From assembly GCA_027485675.1 (NCBI GenBank), contig JAIXQP010000048.1, positions 62,001 through 126,000 of the forward strand: a DNA stretch of 64,000 bases, read 5' to 3'. Of the stretch, positions 1 to 10,492 are shown in pieces. Origin of the DNA: Terriglobales bacterium. Its GTDB lineage: Bacteria; Acidobacteriota; Terriglobia; Bryobacterales; Bryobacteraceae. The translations under genes were made by a program, and so were the position numbers. Position 1 is the first letter of the stretch, and each line of letters begins with the position of its first letter. Under the pieces are notes generated by a model. That model made no database searches. It was given only the letters and a program-made list of their open reading frames with translations, and was not told the DNA's origin.

Positions 1-416
1 GCTATCGCGCCGGCAAAGCACGCCGTCAATTCCAGGTCCAGCAAGAGCTCGCCGACGAGATGGCGAAGAACCCGCTCGATCCCACCGCCATCGGCCTGCG
101 CCATGTCGAGCTCGAATCCATCCGGCGGGAAATCGAAGCCGAACAGCGGAAGACCGTGGAGGCAATTCAGGCGCTGCTTACCCCCGCGCAACGGACGCGC
201 CTCGATGGTCTCGCCCAGGTTCTCCGCCAATACAGCACCGCCTGCTCGGCCGTCGCGTGGAATTTTTTAACCGAGCCATTTCCGGTACCGTCCGCGCCGA
301 ATCAAGGCTGGGAAACCTTCTTGTTCGTTCAGCCCGGTTTTCTTGCGGCCGCCGGCTGCCCGGCCGGCCCTATCCGAGGAGACTTCCTGCCCGCTACCTT
401 TCCTCTGATCCCGTAA
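1..416 (+). CDS. Spy/CpxP-like periplasmic protein (C-terminal part, cut by window start)
   Basis: The reading frame is open from base 3 and ends at TAA 414-416, so only the last 137 residues are visible. The visible part begins with a charged, helical stretch rich in Arg, Glu and Gln and then carries LTPAQ at visible residues 59-63. That is the LTxxQ motif typical of Spy/CpxP-type periplasmic chaperones and small heavy-metal-resistance regulators. The internal ATG at 60 is unlikely to be the true start because the helical frame continues upstream without a stop. The last 60 residues are Pro/Gly rich and not recognisable. Family call moderate; specific function unknown. Confidence 0.5.
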   Translation, partial: YRAGKARRQFQVQQELADEMAKNPLDPTAIGLRHVELESIRREIEAEQRKTVEAIQALLTPAQRTRLDGLAQVLRQYSTACSAVAWNFLTEPFPVPSAPNQGWETFLFVQPGFLAAAGCPAGPIRGDFLPATFPLIP

Positions 417-431
417 CCCCCGCAAGAGCGA

Positions 432-437
432 TACACT
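432..437 (+). promoter_or_regulatory. -10 element TACACT, 7 nt before the D-aminoacylase ATG
   Basis: TACACT ends 7 bases before the ATG at 445, so transcription would begin at or next to the start codon (leaderless pattern). No Shine-Dalgarno sequence lies between. One of nine such sites in the window. Confidence 0.4.
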
Positions 438-444
438 GCAAGCC

Positions 445-2043
445 ATGCGCTTGCTCCTATCCCTCTTGCCCGTGCTGGCCTTCGCCCAGCAGCCCTACGA
501 CATCCTGATCAAAAACGGCCGCGTAGCCGACGGGACCGGGAACCCAACCTTCCTCGCTGACGTAGCCATCACCGGCGGCAAAATCACCGCCATCGGCAAA
601 CTCAGCGGCCTCGCCCGGCAAACCATCGACGCCTCCGGCATGATCGTCGCCCCGGGCTTCATCGACATCCATAATCACTCCGACACCTCCCTGCTGGCCG
701 ATGGCAACGCGCAATCCTTCATCCGGCAAGGCGTCACCACGCTCATCTTCGGCGAAGGGCCCTCCGCCGCGCCCTCCCGCGACTTCCCCCGCTTCACCAA
801 CTACTGGGAGCGCCTCCTCCGCACCGGCATCTCCCCCAACGTCGGCAGCTACGTCGGCTCCAGCCAAATCTGGACCCAGGTCCGCGGCCCCAAAGCCGGC
901 CCGCCCACCGCCGCCGAACTCACCAAGATGCGCGCCCTCGTCAAGCAAGCCATGGAAGACGGCGCCCTCGGCGTCTCCAGCTCCCTCTCTGGCCCTCCCG
1001 GCGCCTGGATCGATACGGATACGCTCGTCGCCATGTGTGAAGAGACCCGGCCCTTTGGTGGTATCTATTCGACGCACATGCGCACCGAAGGCAACGGCGT
1101 TTTTGAATCCATCGCCGAAGCCATCACCATCGGCAAGCGCGCCGGCGTCCCGGTCGACATCATCCACCTCAAGATCGCCGAAAACAAGCTCTGGGGCAAG
1201 ATGCCGGAGGTGATCGCCACCATCGCCAAGGCCCGCGCCGAAGGCGTCGAAGTCGAGTCCCACGTCTATCCCTATCGCGCCGGCCAGAACAATCTGTCGA
1301 GCATCATTCCGCCGTGGGCGCACGAAGGCGGCGTCAATGAACTGCTCAAGCGCATTCAGGATCCCTCGCTCAAAGAGCGGCTCACCAAAGAGATCCTCAA
1401 TGGCATCCCCGGCACCAACTGGTACAACCACTACACCGCCACCGGCTCCTGGGAAGGCATGCAGATCTCGTCGTTCTCCAATCCCAACTACAAGAAGTAC
1501 GAAGGCCAGCGCATGAACCAGATCATCGCCGCCCTGGGCAAGGACCCGGTCGACGCCCTATTCCAAGTGCTCGTCGATAACGGCGGCTCCGTGCCCACCG
1601 TCTACTTCCATCACAACGAAGAGGACATGCGCTACGCCATGAAGCAGTCCTTCGTCTCCATCGGCTCGGACGGCCGCGCCGTCGCCACCACCGGCCTGCT
1701 CGCCGCCGAACATCCCCATCCCCGCTACTACGGCACCTTCCCCCGCGTCCTCGGCCGCTACGTCCGCGACGAGAAGGTGATCACCATGGAAGAAGCCATC
1801 CGCAAGATGACCTCGGCCAATGCGAACAAGCTCCGGCTCTACGACCGCGGCCTGCTCCGCGCCGGCCTCGCCGCCGACGTCACCGTCTTCGATCCCGCGA
1901 AGGTCATCGACCACTCGACGTACGAAAAGCCGCACCAGTACTCCACCGGCATCGTCCACGTCTTCGTCAATGGCGTGGCCGTCCTCAAGAATGGCGACCA
2001 CACCAACGCCAAGCCGGGCACCATCGTCATGCGTCAGCGCTGA
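445..2043 (+). CDS. N-acyl-D-amino-acid deacylase (amidohydrolase superfamily), secreted
   Basis: Predicted 532-residue metal-dependent hydrolase that would release D-amino acids from N-acylated forms. Residues 1-15 form a short signal peptide ending LAFAQ, so it probably works in the periplasm. The beta-sandwich start (DILIKNGRVADGTG) is followed by the metal-binding H-N-H at 76-78 in a GFIDIHNHSD context. Later family landmarks are STHMRTEG, IIHLK, ESHVYPY and the SIGSDG loop with the catalytic Asp. The C-terminus closes with a second beta-sandwich strand (ADVTVFDPAKV). Length fits the D-aminoacylase family (about 480-530). It overlaps the convergent phosphatase gene by 10 bases. The exact acyl and amino-acid preference cannot be read from sequence; a dihydroorotase-like hydrolase is the main alternative. 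Confidence 0.85.
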   Translation: MRLLLSLLPVLAFAQQPYDILIKNGRVADGTGNPTFLADVAITGGKITAIGKLSGLARQTIDASGMIVAPGFIDIHNHSDTSLLADGNAQSFIRQGVTTLIFGEGPSAAPSRDFPRFTNYWERLLRTGISPNVGSYVGSSQIWTQVRGPKAGPPTAAELTKMRALVKQAMEDGALGVSSSLSGPPGAWIDTDTLVAMCEETRPFGGIYSTHMRTEGNGVFESIAEAITIGKRAGVPVDIIHLKIAENKLWGKMPEVIATIAKARAEGVEVESHVYPYRAGQNNLSSIIPPWAHEGGVNELLKRIQDPSLKERLTKEILNGIPGTNWYNHYTATGSWEGMQISSFSNPNYKKYEGQRMNQIIAALGKDPVDALFQVLVDNGGSVPTVYFHHNEEDMRYAMKQSFVSIGSDGRAVATTGLLAAEHPHPRYYGTFPRVLGRYVRDEKVITMEEAIRKMTSANANKLRLYDRGLLRAGLAADVTVFDPAKVIDHSTYEKPHQYSTGIVHVFVNGVAVLKNGDHTNAKPGTIVMRQR

Positions 2044-2759
2044 AGCACGCGCTCCCAGGAGCCGTACATCGGATTGGGCAACAGGAACCAGCGTTCCCCG
2101 AAGAACTGCTGGTTCGGCCCGAGAATCGCCCGGCGCCCGGCGATGGAGTTCTGTTCGCTCGGCACGCTGACGAAGTCCTGGAAGTCATCGCCAATCAGCA
2201 TCAACACGCGGTAGGTCTCGGCCACCGCCGCCCGGCGCGCGCCCTTGTCGCTGCTGCTCCCTTCCCGGCACAGCAAGCGGGCGGGCACCCACGGAGCGCC
2301 CAACCGCCGCAGATTCCGCACCGTCGGGTCGTTCTCGTCATTGGCTTTGCAGGCCCGGTTGGTGACGTACACCAAAGCGACCCCGCGCATCTGCGCGAAC
2401 TTGAGAAACTCAATGGCGCCCGGCACCGCGGTGGCCTTCGCCTGGCTCACCCAGGCGTTCCACTTGTCGTTGTCGAAGGCGATTCGCTGCGCGGCCAGTG
2501 AGGCCTGGTGCTCTGAGTTATCGAGCACGGTCTCATCCAGATCCAGAATCACCGCCGGCGGCAGCTCTTCAAACCCGGTCTTCTGTTCGAGCGCGGCCGT
2601 CCACCGCGGCTCCGCCAACGCGGCCTCCAGCGACTGCGACGCAGCGCGGTAGGCCTGCTGCGAAAGCGCGGCGTACTCGACGCTGGACCGTACCCAGGCT
2701 ACGGAAAGGTCCTGCTGCGCGAAAAGAGGGAGGGCGAAAAGGAAGGCGAGGTGCTTCAT
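2034..2759 (-). CDS. HAD-superfamily acid phosphatase (class IIIB, e(P4)/class B type), secreted
   Basis: A 241-residue protein with a signal peptide at 1-15. The HAD nucleophile motif is clear: D73-L-D75-E-T77 in a VILDLDETVLDNS context. It is followed by a threonine-containing motif (YVTNRA) and a final acidic motif (IGDDFQDF). This matches bacterial non-specific acid phosphatases and 5'-nucleotidases that dephosphorylate nucleotides in the periplasm. There is no lipobox cysteine after the signal, so it is probably soluble rather than a lipoprotein like e(P4). It is the last gene of the cop operon: its ATG overlaps the csoR stop by 4 bases. Whether it has any role in copper stress is unknown, and it may only be a passenger. 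Confidence 0.8.
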   Translation of the reverse strand: MKHLAFLFALPLFAQQDLSVAWVRSSVEYAALSQQAYRAASQSLEAALAEPRWTAALEQKTGFEELPPAVILDLDETVLDNSEHQASLAAQRIAFDNDKWNAWVSQAKATAVPGAIEFLKFAQMRGVALVYVTNRACKANDENDPTVRNLRRLGAPWVPARLLCREGSSSDKGARRAAVAETYRVLMLIGDDFQDFVSVPSEQNSIAGRRAILGPNQQFFGERWFLLPNPMYGSWERVLQR

Positions 2760-3018
2760 TGCGAATACTTATACATTAGCTCCAGAAGCTCCTTCTGCAT
2801 CGCCGCCGCCTTGGCGGGATCCCGCGAAGCGAAGGCCGAGGTCACGCAGTGTTCGAGATGCCCCTCCATCACCTGCTTCGCCAAGCCCCGCAGCGCCTGC
2901 TGGACGCTCGAGATCTGAACCAGGATATCGGCGCAGTAACGGTCTTCCTCAATCATTTTGTGGATCCCGCGCACCTGCCCTTCAATGCGCTTCAAGCGCT
3001 GCAGATTCTTCTCTTTTC

Positions 3019-3022
<4 letters not shown>
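2756..3022 (-). CDS. csoR: CsoR-family copper-sensing repressor
   Basis: An 88-residue all-helical DUF156 protein. The Cu(I) ligand set of CsoR is present with the right spacing: C30, H55 and C59 (25 residues, then 4). It begins with the family signature RLKRIEGQVRGI. In this family the apo-protein blocks the promoter and Cu(I) releases it. It sits downstream of copA with an ATGA overlap (3019-3022), so it would be autoregulated as part of the operon from the operator at 5241-5266. The Cys-His-Cys pattern favours copper over the nickel (RcnR) or formaldehyde (FrmR) branches. Confidence 0.9.
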
Positions 3023-5045
<2,023 letters not shown>

Positions 5046-5049
<4 letters not shown>

Positions 5050-5234
5050 GACACGGGCTGCGCCGCGAAGCCCGCCTTCTGGAGCGCCGCCACGGCCGCC
5101 GCGGCATCGGCCGTCTCAATCACCGCCGAGCCGATAGCCACCGACTCCACCGTCACCCCGGCCGTCTTCTCGAGCGCCTGGGTAACGCGACGCACACAAG
5201 CGCCGCAATGCATGCCTTCGATTTTGAGTTCCAT
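5046..5234 (-). CDS. copZ: CopZ-like copper chaperone (single heavy-metal-associated domain)
   Basis: A 62-residue ferredoxin-like HMA domain with GMHCGAC (C10, C13) near the start. It would carry Cu(I) in the cytosol and pass it to CopA. It is the first gene of the copper operon and overlaps copA by 4 bases (ATGA). Only six bases separate its ATG from the end of the inverted repeat at 5241-5266, so there is no room for a normal ribosome binding site. No in-frame start lies upstream before a stop codon, and the next internal Met would destroy the metal loop. Confidence 0.9.
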
Positions 5235-5240
5235 AAGCGT

Positions 5241-5266
5241 GATAGGGTATACCCCTACCCCCTATC
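5241..5266. promoter_or_regulatory. Putative CsoR operator overlapping the cop promoter
   Basis: A 26-base imperfect inverted repeat. The outer arms read GATAGGG on one side and CCCCTATC on the other, around a TATACCCC/TACCCC centre. G/C tracts flanked by ATA-type ends are the hallmark of CsoR operators. It lies directly before copZ and overlaps the last two bases of the upstream O-antigen ligase gene (5265-5266). The minus strand reads TATACC and CTATCA within it, so the -10 region is probably inside the operator. Confidence 0.65.
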
Positions 5267-6446
5267 ATACATCAGCCGCGAAGTAGCCGACCACCAGCAG
5301 CCCCAGGAACAGCTGCAGCACCTCACTGTCGCCCAGGTTGTACTCAAAAATCCCGGCCGTCAACACCCCGATCAGCACCGCCGCCACCCCGTGCAGCACC
5401 GCCCGGCGCTCCGGGTCCTCCGCCCGCCGCGCCCCGCGCAGGAAGACCACGAGCGACCCGCCAATCATCCACAGCAAGGCCAGCACCGCCGGAATGCCGC
5501 GCTCGGCGGCGAAGTGCAGGTAGATGTTGTGCAGATGGTCGTACCACCAGTGCACCGGAAAGGGCCGCGGGATATCGGCCGGGGCGTAGTCCGGGAACTT
5601 CCGCTTCACCATCTCGGGGCCAATGCCCAGCACCGGATGGGCCTGGATGATCGCGATCCCCGTGCGGAACATCGCCTGCCGGTGCGCGTTTGAGTCAAGG
5701 TCCCCCCGCGGCCGCACAATCGAAAGCGCGCGGTCCCGCAAGGTCTCCGGCCCCAGTCCAATCACCAGCCCCGCCAGCACCGGCAACGCCAGCACCACCG
5801 GCCGCCGCCAGCTCCAGACGAGATACACCAATCCCACCCCCGCGCCGATCCACATGCCCCGCGTCTGCCCCAGCAGCAGCGCCACGCCCGTGATCGCCGC
5901 CACCACGGCCCCGCGCCAGTCTCGCTTAAAGAGAAACCACGCCACAGACAGCAGCAGGACGATCATCATCTCCCCGCCAAACGTCATCCAGTGGCTCATG
6001 AACCCGGTCGTTCGATCCGCAATGTAGGCCAGAGTAAAGTCCACCCCGGCCGCCTTCGCCGCGGCGTACTTCCGCCAATACTGCACGAACGACCAGAGCG
6101 CCGACAACGTCCCCGCCGCCGCCACGCCGGCCAGGATCCACCGGACCTCCCACCAACTCCGCAACGCCGTGGCTAAAGCGAACAGGATGAGATAGACGAA
6201 AAACTTGCGCAGTTGCGGCACCCCAGCCGCCGGCGCCTCACTGAACGCAACGGCCAACACCGACAGCCCTACGAACGCCGCCAGCGGCCAGCCAATCGGC
6301 GGGAAACGGCGATCCCGCCACTGAAACAAAGCCAGCGCCGTCGCCAGGCCGAGAAGGATCTGCGACCCCGCTATAGAGCACAGAGTTGCCACAAGGGCCC
6401 CTCCGGCCACCCCGATGGAGACCCGCTGCCACTGCTCTGGACTCAT
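5265..6446 (-). CDS. O-antigen ligase / polymerase-family membrane protein
   Basis: A 393-residue polytopic inner-membrane protein with about ten hydrophobic segments and a large periplasmic loop in the C-terminal half (roughly residues 215-330). That loop carries the family's G-x-G-P-E and H-x-H/N-type region: GIGPEMVKRKFPDY followed by WYDHLHNIYLHF. This is the Wzy_C/WaaL arrangement, in enzymes that polymerise or ligate lipid-linked glycans at the periplasmic face. ATG 6446 is preferred over an upstream TTG because AGAGG lies 8 bases before it. It stands alone, without other cell-envelope glycan genes nearby. WaaL versus Wzy cannot be decided. Confidence 0.75.
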   Translation of the reverse strand: MSPEQWQRVSIGVAGGALVATLCSIAGSQILLGLATALALFQWRDRRFPPIGWPLAAFVGLSVLAVAFSEAPAAGVPQLRKFFVYLILFALATALRSWWEVRWILAGVAAAGTLSALWSFVQYWRKYAAAKAAGVDFTLAYIADRTTGFMSHWMTFGGEMMIVLLLSVAWFLFKRDWRGAVVAAITGVALLLGQTRGMWIGAGVGLVYLVWSWRRPVVLALPVLAGLVIGLGPETLRDRALSIVRPRGDLDSNAHRQAMFRTGIAIIQAHPVLGIGPEMVKRKFPDYAPADIPRPFPVHWWYDHLHNIYLHFAAERGIPAVLALLWMIGGSLVVFLRGARRAEDPERRAVLHGVAAVLIGVLTAGIFEYNLGDSEVLQLFLGLLVVGYFAADV

Positions 6447-6490
6447 GCGCAAACCTCTGAGTATGGCAAAATAACACCACTACCGCGACC

Positions 6491-6973
6491 ATGCAGATCT
6501 ACCTGCTCCGCCACGCGATTGCCGAAGACCCCAAGCCGGGCGTACCGGACGCCGATCGCGCGCTCACGAGCGAAGGCATGCGCAAACTCCGCGACATTCT
6601 GAAGCGAGCCAAAGGCGGCGGCCTCGATCCGTCGATCATCCTGGCCAGCCCCTTCCGGCGCGCCCTCGAGACCGCCAACCTAGCCGCGAAGGCCTTGGAC
6701 TACCAACAGCCGGTGATCACCACCAAGACGCTGGTTCCCTCCTCTTCCCCCCAAGAGACCTGGGACGAAATCCGGCTCTACAAAGGCGAACCCTCGCTGC
6801 TCCTCGTCGGCCACGAACCGGCCATGGGCCTCCTGTCCGGCTACCTGCTCGCCAGCCCGGAACTCAAGATCGACTTCAAGAAAGGCGCCATGGTCCGCAT
6901 CGATGTGCCTTCGCTGGGCCCCCGGCCGCGCGGGGTACTTAAGTGGATGCTGGCGCCGAAACTTGCCGGCTGA
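6491..6973 (+). CDS. sixA: Phosphohistidine phosphatase SixA
   Basis: A 160-residue histidine-phosphatase-superfamily protein. The catalytic RHA (R7, H8) is at the very start of the fold, and the second histidine is H108 in VGHEP. Small size and absence of the phosphoglycerate-mutase insert match SixA, which removes phosphate from histidines such as those of Hpt domains or phosphotransferase proteins. It overlaps the convergent cca gene by 35 bases. A hybrid histidine kinase lies elsewhere in the window, but no physical link supports a pairing. Confidence 0.85.
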   Translation: MQIYLLRHAIAEDPKPGVPDADRALTSEGMRKLRDILKRAKGGGLDPSIILASPFRRALETANLAAKALDYQQPVITTKTLVPSSSPQETWDEIRLYKGEPSLLLVGHEPAMGLLSGYLLASPELKIDFKKGAMVRIDVPSLGPRPRGVLKWMLAPKLAG

Positions 6974-8231
6974 GCCAGGCGAGCGCCTCCTCCCGCGTGG
7001 TCAGCCGGCCTTCGAGTTGCTCCTCTTCAAGCGCCCGGAGCACCTCTCCAATGCGTGGTCCCGGCGCCACCCCGAGCGCCATCACGTCGCGGCCCGTCGC
7101 CAGCGGCGCCGGCCGCAGCTCCTCCGGCGTCAGGCTGGTCCACTGCTGCCGGGCGAAATCATAAGTACCGAGCCGCCCGCTGCTGCCCAGGCAATCGAGA
7201 CGATGCAGTTCGAGCAGTTCCGGAAAATCTTCATGACGCAGAAAGCGCTTCAGCGTCGCTGGCTTCATCTTCGGCAAGTCCATAAATCGCATATGGCTCG
7301 CCACGAGATACTCCACCTCGCCGATCAGTTCGGCCGAAGCGCGGAGCCGCGAAAGAATCGCGCGGGCCATCTCCGCGCCCACGCGGTCATGCCCGTTGAA
7401 GCGGATGCGGTCCTCGCGGGTCTGCGTCACGGGCTTGCCCACATCGTGCAGCAGCGTACCCCACGCCAGCGCCGGCTTGGCCGGACCCATCAGCCGCAGC
7501 ATCGCCAAAGTATGCACCCACACGTCGCCTTCCGGGTGCCAGTCCGGCGGCTGCTCGACGCCCTGCATCGCCTTCACCTCCGGCAACAACTCGGCGAGCA
7601 AGCCGCACCGGTCGAGCAACTCCACTCCGCGCGCCGCACCGCCTTCGCACAGAATCCGGTTCAACTCGGCGAACACCCGTTCCACGGAAATCTTGCGGAT
7701 CGCCACGGGGTCGATGGCGGCCAGCGTCGCCGGGTCGATCGCAAAGTCGAGCCGCGCGGCAAACCGGACCGCCCGGAGCATCCGGAGATGATCCTCGGCA
7801 AAGCGCACGGCCGGATCGCCGATGGCGCGGATCACGCGGTTGGCCAGATCGGGGCGCCCTCCCACGAAGTCGAGCACTTCGCCGGAGAAGGGATCGAGGA
7901 ACATACCGTTGATCGTGAAGTCCCGCCGCTGGGCGTCCAGGTTTGGCTTCGTTTCGTAATTCACGGATTCCGGCCGCCGGCCGTCGGCATAGACCCCATC
8001 GCTGCGGAAGGTCGCCACCTCCACCTCGCCCACCAGCATCACCCCGAAATGCGCGCCCACCGGATGGGCCGCCGGGAACAGCGCGGCGATCTCCTCCGGC
8101 CGCGCGCTGGTCGCCACGTCATAGTCCTGCGGCGGCACGCCGAGCAGCAAATCGCGCACGCATCCCCCGACGAGCCACGCCGAATGCCCCGCCCCGCGCA
8201 GCGTCCGGATGATTTCAGAGCCATCTTGCAT
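6939..8231 (-). CDS. cca: CCA-adding tRNA nucleotidyltransferase / poly(A) polymerase family
   Basis: A 430-residue class II nucleotidyltransferase. The head domain shows VGGCVRDLLLG followed by DYD (D36, D38), the metal-binding pair of the superfamily, and the RRDFTINGM motif that follows in CCA enzymes and bacterial poly(A) polymerases. The middle carries the neck region with RFAAR. A C-terminal HD domain is marked by LLHDVGKP and FNGHDRVG, as in CCA enzymes with phosphohydrolase activity. It would repair or complete tRNA 3' ends. The tRNA-Phe and tRNA-Gln genes in this window already encode CCA, which points to repair. The start shares a 20-base divergent promoter region with the permease gene. 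Confidence 0.85.
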   Translation of the reverse strand: MQDGSEIIRTLRGAGHSAWLVGGCVRDLLLGVPPQDYDVATSARPEEIAALFPAAHPVGAHFGVMLVGEVEVATFRSDGVYADGRRPESVNYETKPNLDAQRRDFTINGMFLDPFSGEVLDFVGGRPDLANRVIRAIGDPAVRFAEDHLRMLRAVRFAARLDFAIDPATLAAIDPVAIRKISVERVFAELNRILCEGGAARGVELLDRCGLLAELLPEVKAMQGVEQPPDWHPEGDVWVHTLAMLRLMGPAKPALAWGTLLHDVGKPVTQTREDRIRFNGHDRVGAEMARAILSRLRASAELIGEVEYLVASHMRFMDLPKMKPATLKRFLRHEDFPELLELHRLDCLGSSGRLGTYDFARQQWTSLTPEELRPAPLATGRDVMALGVAPGPRIGEVLRALEEEQLEGRLTTREEALAWLSRQVSAPAST

Positions 8232-8235
8232 CCGC

Positions 8236-8241
8236 TATTAT
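8236..8241. promoter_or_regulatory. Overlapping bidirectional -10 (TATTAT / GATAAT) between cca and the permease
   Basis: Only 20 bases separate the two divergent start codons (8231 and 8252). TATTAT on the plus strand and, one base shifted, GATAAT on the minus strand use the same A/T patch, so both genes would have almost no 5' leader. Confidence 0.4.
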
Positions 8242-8251
8242 CGTAGCTGGA

Positions 8252-10492
8252 ATGCCTGAGCCACCTGAACGCCAGGCAACAACTTCCCTTAGCAGTAGCC
8301 GGGTTGTTGTTGCCACCACCGTTGCGCTTTCGTTTATTTCGTTTTGGCGAGGCGCTGCCATTGTACTCAGCGATCTGGCTTCGACGATGTTCTACGTCGG
8401 CGGCATCACGGAGCAGGCCATCGGCAAGTCTGCTCCCTGGTTCGTCCTGGCCGTGATGTTGTTCTCGTTCGCCGTGCGCTCCATCTACATGGAGAGCTGC
8501 TCCATGTTCGTTCGCGGCGGGGTCTACGTCGTCGTGCGGGACTCGATCGGCCCGAACATGGCCAAGCTCTCGGTCTCGGCGCTCGTGGTGGACTTTATCC
8601 TGACGGGACCCATCTCCTCCGTCAGCGCCGGGCAGTACATCGGCCGCCTCTGGAACGAACTCAGCGAAATGAGCGGCCACTCGCTGCACGTCAACCCCAA
8701 TCTTTTCGCCGTCTTTTTCGGCATCGCGGTGACGCTCTACTTCTGGCGGAGCAACACCCGCGGCATTCACGAATCGAGCGGTCACGCGTTGCGCATCATG
8801 CAGATCACCACCGTCATGGTGGTGATCCTGGTGCTCTGGTCCGTCATCACGCTGCTGCTCCGCGGCGGTGCGCCGCTGCCGCCCCCGCCCACGGCCGCCA
8901 ACCTCACCATGAACGAGCACTCGCTCGGCTGGCTCGAAGGCACCTTCTGGCAGAGCATCAGCGCGGCGATGCTGGTGGTCGCGTTCGGCCACTCGCTGCT
9001 GGCCATGAGCGGCTTCGAAACCCTGGCGCAGGTCTACCGCGAAATCGCCTATCCGAAGATGAAGAACCTGCGGATCACGGCCAACATCGTCTGCATCTAC
9101 GCGCTGCTCTCCACTGGCCTCATCTCGCTGCTCGCCGTGATGATCATCCCCGACGCCGTTCGCCCGCAGTACTACGACAACCTGATCGGCGGCATGTCGA
9201 TGAGCCTCGAAGGGCCACAGTTACTCAAGCTGGGCTTCCATATCTTCGTCGTCATCGTCGGCGGCCTGATTCTCTCGGGCGCCGTGAATACGTCGCTGAT
9301 TGGCGCCAACGGCGTGCTGAACCGCGTCGCCGAAGACGGCGTCCTGCTCGGCTGGTTCCGCAAGCCGCACGCCAAGTTCGGCACCACGTTTCGCATCATC
9401 AATCTCATTGTTCTTCTGCAGATCCTGACCATCATCGGCAGCCAGGGCGACGTCTACCTTCTCGGTGAAGCCTACGCGTTTGGCGTCGTCTGGAGCTTCT
9501 TCCTCAAAGGGCTCGGCGTGCTCGCGCTCCGCTTCCAGCGTCATGACCAGGAGTACAAGACGCCGCTGAACTTTATCCTCGGCGGCCGCGAGATCCCGGT
9601 GGGCCTCGGCGCCACGGTGCTGATGCTCTTCCTGGTCGCCATTGCGAATCTCTTCACGAAGAAAATCGCAACGATGTATGGCCTCTCGTTCACCCTGCTC
9701 CTTTTTGCGGTCTTCCTGATCTCAGAACGCGTGAACGCCCGGCAAACCCGCAAGGCGGAAGCGGCCAAGGCGAACAACCTCGAAGAGTTCAACCTGGAAC
9801 ACCAGCCGCAAGTCGACACTGCCCACTTGACGGCCCGGCCCGGCTGCATTCTCGTCGCCGTCCGCGATTACAACAACCTCGAACACTTCCGCCGCATCCT
9901 CGAAAAGACGAATCTTCGCCGGCACGACGTCGTCGTCATGACAGTGCATCCCATCTCTACCGGCGCGGGAGAATTCGAACTCCAGAACGAGCAACTGTTC
10001 GGCTCGTATGAGCAGGAGCTGTTCTCCCGCGTGGTCACCGTCGCGGAGAAGGAAGGCAAGCCGGTGGAGCTACTCGTCGTGCCGGCGACGGACCCGTTTG
10101 CCGCCATGATCCAGGCCGCCAATCAGTTGAAGGCCTCGCGCCTAGTCACCGGCGTTTCGGCCAAGATGGCGTCTGAGGAGCTGGCGCGGCGCATTGGTCT
10201 GGCCTGGGAGGCGCTGCCGGAGCCGCGGCATCCGCTCTCGCTCGAAGTCATCCGGCCGGACCGGCAGTCCACCTTCGTCAACCTCGGTCCGCATCCGCCC
10301 CGCCTCTGGCCGGAGGATCTGGACCGTCTGCATGACATCTGGCTGAAGCTGACCGACCGCGAAGGTCTCGGCCACAAGCTGCACCATCGGGACGTGGTTG
10401 GCGTCGCCCTGCGGCGCCTTGAACAGGAACTCGAATCGGACGATAAGGACGAGATTCTTTCGCAGATCAAAGACGAGATGCGCCGAAACTAG
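8252..10492 (+). CDS. APC-superfamily permease with long cytosolic C-terminal domain
   Basis: A 746-residue protein. Residues about 20-490 contain roughly twelve hydrophobic segments of the amino-acid/polyamine/cation transporter fold, with an early helix break (FWRGAAIVLSDLASTMFYVGG) where the family usually has its substrate-binding GxG. Residues about 530-746 are soluble and start with a strand (CILVAVRDYNN) followed by alternating strand-helix units. This resembles a universal-stress-protein-like domain. Substrate unknown; a cationic or neutral amino acid is possible. It stands alone, and its TAG shares four bases with the convergent zinc-ribbon gene's TAG (CTAG 10489-10492). Confidence 0.75.
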   Translation: MPEPPERQATTSLSSSRVVVATTVALSFISFWRGAAIVLSDLASTMFYVGGITEQAIGKSAPWFVLAVMLFSFAVRSIYMESCSMFVRGGVYVVVRDSIGPNMAKLSVSALVVDFILTGPISSVSAGQYIGRLWNELSEMSGHSLHVNPNLFAVFFGIAVTLYFWRSNTRGIHESSGHALRIMQITTVMVVILVLWSVITLLLRGGAPLPPPPTAANLTMNEHSLGWLEGTFWQSISAAMLVVAFGHSLLAMSGFETLAQVYREIAYPKMKNLRITANIVCIYALLSTGLISLLAVMIIPDAVRPQYYDNLIGGMSMSLEGPQLLKLGFHIFVVIVGGLILSGAVNTSLIGANGVLNRVAEDGVLLGWFRKPHAKFGTTFRIINLIVLLQILTIIGSQGDVYLLGEAYAFGVVWSFFLKGLGVLALRFQRHDQEYKTPLNFILGGREIPVGLGATVLMLFLVAIANLFTKKIATMYGLSFTLLLFAVFLISERVNARQTRKAEAAKANNLEEFNLEHQPQVDTAHLTARPGCILVAVRDYNNLEHFRRILEKTNLRRHDVVVMTVHPISTGAGEFELQNEQLFGSYEQELFSRVVTVAEKEGKPVELLVVPATDPFAAMIQAANQLKASRLVTGVSAKMASEELARRIGLAWEALPEPRHPLSLEVIRPDRQSTFVNLGPHPPRLWPEDLDRLHDIWLKLTDREGLGHKLHHRDVVGVALRRLEQELESDDKDEILSQIKDEMRRN

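Noticed and set aside
6903-8246. A 447-residue plus-strand frame opposite cca
   Set aside because: Shadow of cca; the minus-strand reading has all nucleotidyltransferase motifs.
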